The notes under the pieces were generated by a model, which did no database searches, was not told the DNA's origin, and saw nothing but the letters and a program-made list of their open reading frames with translations. The position numbers were made by a program, and so were the translations under genes. Below are positions 60,549 through 64,000 of a stretch of DNA of 64,000 nt, in pieces (the first letter of the stretch is position 1; each line of letters opens with the position of its first letter). The DNA comes from JAJZNI01 sp035624785 (lineage in GTDB: Bacteria > Chloroflexota > Dormibacteria > Aeolococcales > Aeolococcaceae): positions 62,001 through 126,000 of the forward strand of contig DASPQV010000043.1 in NCBI GenBank assembly GCA_035624785.1. Reading direction: 5' to 3'.

Positions 60549-61519
60549 GCCGCAGCTTCCAGGACGCCGGCCACCGCCCGGGTCGTCACCAGTCCGGGCC
60601 GGGTGGCCACCAGGGGAATCGGGATCACCGGAACCGACAGTCCCGCGGTGAGGCGGCGGGCGTGGGGTTGGGCCTGCTGGGCCAGCCTCTCGGCGAGCAG
60701 CGCCCCGGCAACCACTCCCTCGACCCCGTCGCCGACCAGCTCCGCCACCGCCCGGGTGTGGGCTGGAGTGCCCAGCAGCTCCAGGAGGCGCCGCTGCCGT
60801 GAGGCGGCAGGCGTCAGGGAGCGGTTCAGGAAGCATGGCCCGAGCCCGATGTCGGTCCGGCGGACCACCTGGTCGTGGAGGTCGAGAGCCTCGGTGACCG
60901 GCATCTCCTCGGGCAGGGCGGTGATGCAGAGGGCGGTGACGCGATGGTCGGTGACCATCGCATCGACGAAATCGACCTGCGATCCGATCATGCCGCCCCG
61001 CACCAGCTTGCGCATGGCACGGGCCGCGGTGAGCTGGGAGAGGACGTGGCCGCTGGCCGTCGAGTCGACGACGATCAGGTCCCAGGTCGGCCGCCCGTCG
61101 GCCTCCCGGCGGCGCTCCTCGTACGCGATCTTGCCCACCATCAGCATGTCCCGAGGGCCGGGAACGCCGCTGGCCACGAAGTCGAAGACACCGGCCAGAG
61201 GTGTCAGGCGAGTGAAACGAGGAACTCGGAAGAAGATCCCCAAGTACTCCTGGAACGACTCATCGGCGTGCAGGGCTATCACCGAGAGGTTCCGCTGCAC
61301 CAGAACGGGGCGGAAACCAACCGGAGGATGGCCGAGAGCCGCGGGAAGGTCGCCCTTGGCGTCGACCTCGACAGCCAGCACCCGGAGTCCCCGGCGAGCC
61401 CCGATGAGGGCGAGGGCCGCGGTCACCGTGGTCTTGCCGGTGCCCCCCTTGCCGGCGACGAAGATCACCCGCTTGCGGAGCAGGTCGTCCAGGCCCGCCC
61501 GCCGGCTCGCCCGCGCCAC
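60545..61519 (-). CDS. ArsA/Get3-like ATPase, first gene of a pair
   Basis: A 324-residue P-loop ATPase paralogous to the next gene: KRVIFVAGKGGTGKTTVTAA is the deviant Walker A, VLAVEVDAKGDLPAALGH switch-like, and WDLIVVDSTASGHVLSQL Walker B region. It is the shorter partner. The GTG start lies after bcp (15 nt), and it ends overlapping the second ATPase by ATGA, so the two are made together, consistent with a heteromer. Confidence 0.88.
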   Translation of the reverse strand: MARASRRAGLDDLLRKRVIFVAGKGGTGKTTVTAALALIGARRGLRVLAVEVDAKGDLPAALGHPPVGFRPVLVQRNLSVIALHADESFQEYLGIFFRVPRFTRLTPLAGVFDFVASGVPGPRDMLMVGKIAYEERRREADGRPTWDLIVVDSTASGHVLSQLTAARAMRKLVRGGMIGSQVDFVDAMVTDHRVTALCITALPEEMPVTEALDLHDQVVRRTDIGLGPCFLNRSLTPAASRQRRLLELLGTPAHTRAVAELVGDGVEGVVAGALLAERLAQQAQPHARRLTAGLSVPVIPIPLVATRPGLVTTRAVAGVLEAAA

Positions 61520-61534
61520 CGGGGTCAGGGCGGG

Positions 61535-62002
61535 TCAGGTCCGAGCCGCGCGGCCTGCGGCGGCGAGCACCTCGGCGGCGTGACCCTGCGGCCGGACGGC
61601 GCGCCAGGCACGCTCCACGTCCAGGTCCGGTCCGATCAGGAAGGTGGAGCGCTCCACACCCATGTATGACCGCCCGTCGCGGGTCTTCTCGACCCAGAGC
61701 CCGAGCGCGTCGATGAGGCGGCGCTCCGGGTCGCTGATGAGCGGGATCCCCAACTGGCACTTGGCGGTGAACCGCTCGTGGCTGTCCGGCGGATCGGGGG
61801 AGACCCCGAAGACGTCGACCCCGGCGGCTTCGAACTGCGGCCGGAGCGCGGTGAACTCCTGGCCCTCGAGGGTGCAGCCGGGGGTGTCGTCCTTGGGATA
61901 GAAGTAGAGGACGGTGCGGCGGCCGCGGAGGTCGGAGCGGCGGATCCGCCGGCCGCCGCCGACGGCCAGGTCGAAGTCGGGAAGCGTGAGCTGCTCACCC
62001 AT
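61535..62002 (-). CDS. bcp: peroxiredoxin, bacterioferritin-comigratory-protein type
   Basis: Thiol peroxidase that reduces hydrogen peroxide and organic peroxides. The 155-residue thioredoxin fold has the peroxidatic cysteine in PKDDTPGCTLEGQEFTA and the arginine in YMGVERSTFLIGP. The usual resolving Cys five residues on is replaced (CTLEGQ), so a 1-Cys mechanism or other partner is likely. AGGAGGG lies 8 nt before the ATG. Promoter: TACACT (62040-62035). Confidence 0.93.
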   Translation of the reverse strand: MGEQLTLPDFDLAVGGGRRIRRSDLRGRRTVLYFYPKDDTPGCTLEGQEFTALRPQFEAAGVDVFGVSPDPPDSHERFTAKCQLGIPLISDPERRLIDALGLWVEKTRDGRSYMGVERSTFLIGPDLDVERAWRAVRPQGHAAEVLAAAGRAART

Positions 62003-62034
62003 CCGGTGTTCCCTCCTGACGTTCCCCCGGACCA

Positions 62035-62101
62035 AGTGTACGAGGGCAGGCGGAGGGCGAGCGAACGCACCCCGGGGTGCTCGCTGGCGCGTCCGTATAC
62101 T
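62035..62101. promoter_or_regulatory. divergent promoters of bcp and a membrane protein gene
   Basis: Minus strand: TACACT (62040-62035), about 26-nt leader with a ribosome site for bcp. Plus strand: TATACT (62096-62101), 8 nt before GTG 62110, leaderless. Confidence 0.5.
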
Positions 62102-62109
62102 CGGGTGCG

Positions 62110-62514
62110 GTGGCCCACACCAGCCCGCGGCCCGCGGGGCGCCCCGCTCAGGGAGACGCCGCTCTCGCGGCCATGCCCACCTCCGCCCAGCGGCGTGCCG
62201 TTCTCGGCGTGCTCCTCCGTTTCATCAGCTGCGGCGCGCTGGGGGTCGGCGGCGGCTTTGCCTGGCGGTTCACGGTGGCGCCAGCCCGGGTCGGCGTGGC
62301 CAGCTCCCTGGCGGCGGTGGTCTCATTCCTGATCGGGTTCATGGTCGGTGGCCTGGCCTGGTACGGCCACGACCTTCGGCTGCGAAGCTCGGACCCCACC
62401 CGGGTGAGCGATGACAGGATGGTGTTCTCCTTGGTGGTGTTCGCGGCCATCCCATTCGCCGTGCTGCTGCTGGTGGGTGCGGTCTGGGGCCTCTCCCTGC
62501 TCCTCGTTCACTGA
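62110..62514 (+). CDS. three-span membrane protein, 134 residues
   Basis: Not assigned to a family. After about 30 hydrophilic residues come helices at roughly 33-52, 60-82 and 105-130 (VLGVLLRFISCGALGVGGGF; VASSLAAVVSFLIGFMVGGL; FSLVVFAAIPFAVLLLVGAV). The GTG at 62110 fits a leaderless transcript; an upstream extension to 62077 has no ribosome site and would span the -10 box. Confidence 0.65.
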   Translation: MAHTSPRPAGRPAQGDAALAAMPTSAQRRAVLGVLLRFISCGALGVGGGFAWRFTVAPARVGVASSLAAVVSFLIGFMVGGLAWYGHDLRLRSSDPTRVSDDRMVFSLVVFAAIPFAVLLLVGAVWGLSLLLVH

Positions 62515-62542
62515 CCCCGCCCGGTGGGCGGCCCTCACCCCG

Positions 62543-62557
62543 CCCAGCCCGGCTGGG
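62543..62557 (+). terminator. short hairpin after the membrane protein gene
   Basis: CCCAGC (62543-62548) and GCTGGG (62552-62557) with a 3-nt loop, 28 nt after the stop, before the dxs promoter. Confidence 0.4.
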
Positions 62558-62618
62558 GGCACCGGCGGCCCCGGATCGACCCCGGCCTCCGCCTGGAGCC
62601 ATGTCCCCTCCTCCCGGC

Positions 62619-62624
62619 TAGACT
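62619..62624 (+). promoter_or_regulatory. -10 element, leaderless promoter of dxs
   Basis: TAGACT, 8 nt, then ATG at 62633. It is the same hexamer and spacing as at 11551. Confidence 0.6.
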
Positions 62625-62632
62625 GACGGCAG

Positions 62633-64000
62633 ATGCTGCTCGACGAGATCGGTGGACCCGACGACCTGCGCGGCCTGAGCCAGCCCGACCTCAACCGGCT
62701 CTGCAACGAGATCCGCGATTTCCTGGTCGACGCAGTCTCGCGCACCGGTGGCCACCTCGGCCCCAACCTCGGCGTGGTCGAGTTGACGGTCGCCCTGCAC
62801 CGCGTCTTCGATTCGCCGCGCGATGCCCTGGTGTTCGACACGGGACACCAGGCCTATGTCCACAAGATGCTCACCGGCCGCCTGAACCGGTTCGACACAC
62901 TGCGGCAGCACGGCGGGCTATCGGGCTATCCCTGCCGCGCCGAATCGGAGCACGACATAGTCGAGAACTCGCATGCCTCCACCGGGCTCAGCTACGCTCT
63001 GGCCCTGGCCACCGCGCGCCAGCTGACCGGCGAGCCGGGCAAGGTGGTGTGTGTGGTCGGCGACGGGGCGCTGACCGGCGGTATGGCCTACGAGGCGCTC
63101 AACAACATCGGCCAGCTGCGCCCCGAGCTGATCATCATCCTCAACGACAACGGCCGCTCGTACGCGCCCACCATCGGTGGCATCGCCGAGAACCTCGGCC
63201 AGCTCCGCCTCTCACCCAAGTACGAGGCCGCCAAGGACGCCACCGGCCGGACCCTGCGCCATCTCCCCCTGGTCGGCGACTCCGCGTACCAGGCCGCCAA
63301 GCGGGTCAAGGAATCGCTGAAGCAGCTGGTCGTCACCACCTCCCTCTTCGAGACCCTAGGCCTCAAGTACGGCGGCCCCATCGACGGCCACGACATCCCC
63401 GCCCTGGAGCGGGCGCTGCGCGACGCCGCCTCCTACCGCGGCCCGGTGGTGATCCACGTGGTAACCAACAAAGGCAACGGCTATGCCCCCGCAGTTCAGG
63501 ACGAGATTGACAAATTTCACGGAGTCTCGACCTTCAACCCGGAGGACGGGCGCTTCAGCGCCAAGTCCGCGTCCTGGACCGACCTCTTCGGCGAGGCGCT
63601 GCTGGAGGCGGCGGAGAGCGACAGCCGCATTGTCGCGATCACGGCGGCGATGGCCTCCTCCACCGGCCTGCTCGGTTTCGCCCAACGCTTCCCGGATCGC
63701 TTCTTCGACGTGGGGATCGCCGAGCAGCACGCGGTGACGTTCGCCAGCGGGCTGGCGATGAAGGGGCTCAGACCCGTGGTCTGCATCTACTCCACCTTCC
63801 TGCAGCGGGCCTTTGACCAGGTGGCCTGCGACGCCTGCTTGCACCGGCTGCCGGTCACCTTCGTCATCGACCGGGCCGGCATCACCGGCGACGATGGCCC
63901 GTCCCATCACGGCCTGCTCGACCTCGCCTACCTTCGCTGCATTCCCAGCATGGTCATCGCGGCCCCCAGCACTCCCGACGAGATGCGCCGGTTGCTCGCC
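62633..64000 (+). CDS. dxs: 1-deoxy-D-xylulose-5-phosphate synthase (3' partial)
   Basis: First enzyme of the MEP isoprenoid pathway: condenses pyruvate and glyceraldehyde 3-phosphate on thiamine diphosphate. The frame is open for 456 codons to the right edge, about three quarters of the usual ~630. Motifs: LCNEIRDFLVDAVSRTGGHL and PNLGVVELTVALH, DTGHQAYVHKMLTGR, the TPP motif VGDGALTGGMAYEALNN, and the catalytic glutamate in DVGIAEQHAVTFASGLAMKG. GITGDDGPSHHGLLDLAYL is the conserved central segment. A leaderless promoter sets the start. Isoprenoids here would supply menaquinone and the farnesyl group used by CtaB. Confidence 0.95.
   Translation, partial: MLLDEIGGPDDLRGLSQPDLNRLCNEIRDFLVDAVSRTGGHLGPNLGVVELTVALHRVFDSPRDALVFDTGHQAYVHKMLTGRLNRFDTLRQHGGLSGYPCRAESEHDIVENSHASTGLSYALALATARQLTGEPGKVVCVVGDGALTGGMAYEALNNIGQLRPELIIILNDNGRSYAPTIGGIAENLGQLRLSPKYEAAKDATGRTLRHLPLVGDSAYQAAKRVKESLKQLVVTTSLFETLGLKYGGPIDGHDIPALERALRDAASYRGPVVIHVVTNKGNGYAPAVQDEIDKFHGVSTFNPEDGRFSAKSASWTDLFGEALLEAAESDSRIVAITAAMASSTGLLGFAQRFPDRFFDVGIAEQHAVTFASGLAMKGLRPVVCIYSTFLQRAFDQVACDACLHRLPVTFVIDRAGITGDDGPSHHGLLDLAYLRCIPSMVIAAPSTPDEMRRLLA

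Overview
The window is a gene-dense stretch of a high-GC bacterial chromosome (about 70% G+C by eye, GC-rich third codon positions throughout). There are no rRNA or tRNA genes, insertion sequences, integrases or CRISPR arrays that I can recognise. The gene content fits a free-living aerobic heterotroph, probably from soil, on the Candidatus Dormibacterota / Chloroflexota / Actinomycetota side of the tree. Signs of this are an actinobacterial-type cysteine leader peptide, several promoters that look leaderless, a mycothiol-type isomerase fold, an A2-type haem-copper oxidase and a split cytochrome b. The phylum is inference only.

Layout. 1-6.4 kb (+): end of a 2-oxoacid dehydrogenase E1 beta, its E2, a CoA-transferase, and a ferredoxin-linked 2-oxoacid oxidoreductase (ferredoxin, alpha, beta-gamma fusion). 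6.4-9.7 kb: an HTH-less LacI-fold protein, then a cysteine leader peptide with cysE and cysK. 9.8-15.8 kb: phenylacetate-CoA ligase, secreted or membrane proteins, an esterase and an adenosine-specific kinase. 16-21 kb: a LacI-type repressor, a BadF/NagK-like kinase and a secreted beta-helix protein. The last two have near-identical operator-bearing promoters. 21-29 kb: pspA, ftcD, an unknown gene, then permease-hutU-flavodoxin on the minus strand. 29-35 kb: a LacI-fold/GGDEF/EAL protein and a four-gene minus-strand operon with six YbjQ domains. 35-39 kb: fahA, a maleylpyruvate-isomerase-like gene, a hypothetical gene and birA.

38.9-49.9 kb (all minus): the respiratory block, read right to left: membrane and hypothetical genes, Rieske, cytochrome b (two genes), triheme cytochrome c, tiny membrane proteins, oxidase subunits II and I, haem A synthase, haem O synthase, another tiny membrane protein, a subunit-IV-like protein and a cupredoxin. 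No subunit III gene is seen. 50-64 kb: fabH and an accD-accA fusion, GNAT, HAD phosphatase, MpaB-like protein, a YhaO/YhaN nuclease-ATPase pair, two ArsA/Get3-like ATPases, bcp, a membrane protein and the 5' part of dxs, which runs off the right edge.

How they work together: branched-chain or aromatic carbon (E1/E2, OFOR, CoA-transferase, PaaK, FahA, HutU/FtcD) yields acyl-CoA and reductant for the bc-aa3 chain; AccDA/FabH feed lipid synthesis. The most notable regulatory signals are the cysteine leader peptide, the twin LacI-type promoters at 17.15 and 20.95 kb, and a recurring TANNNT-(7-8 nt)-ATG/GTG leaderless arrangement.
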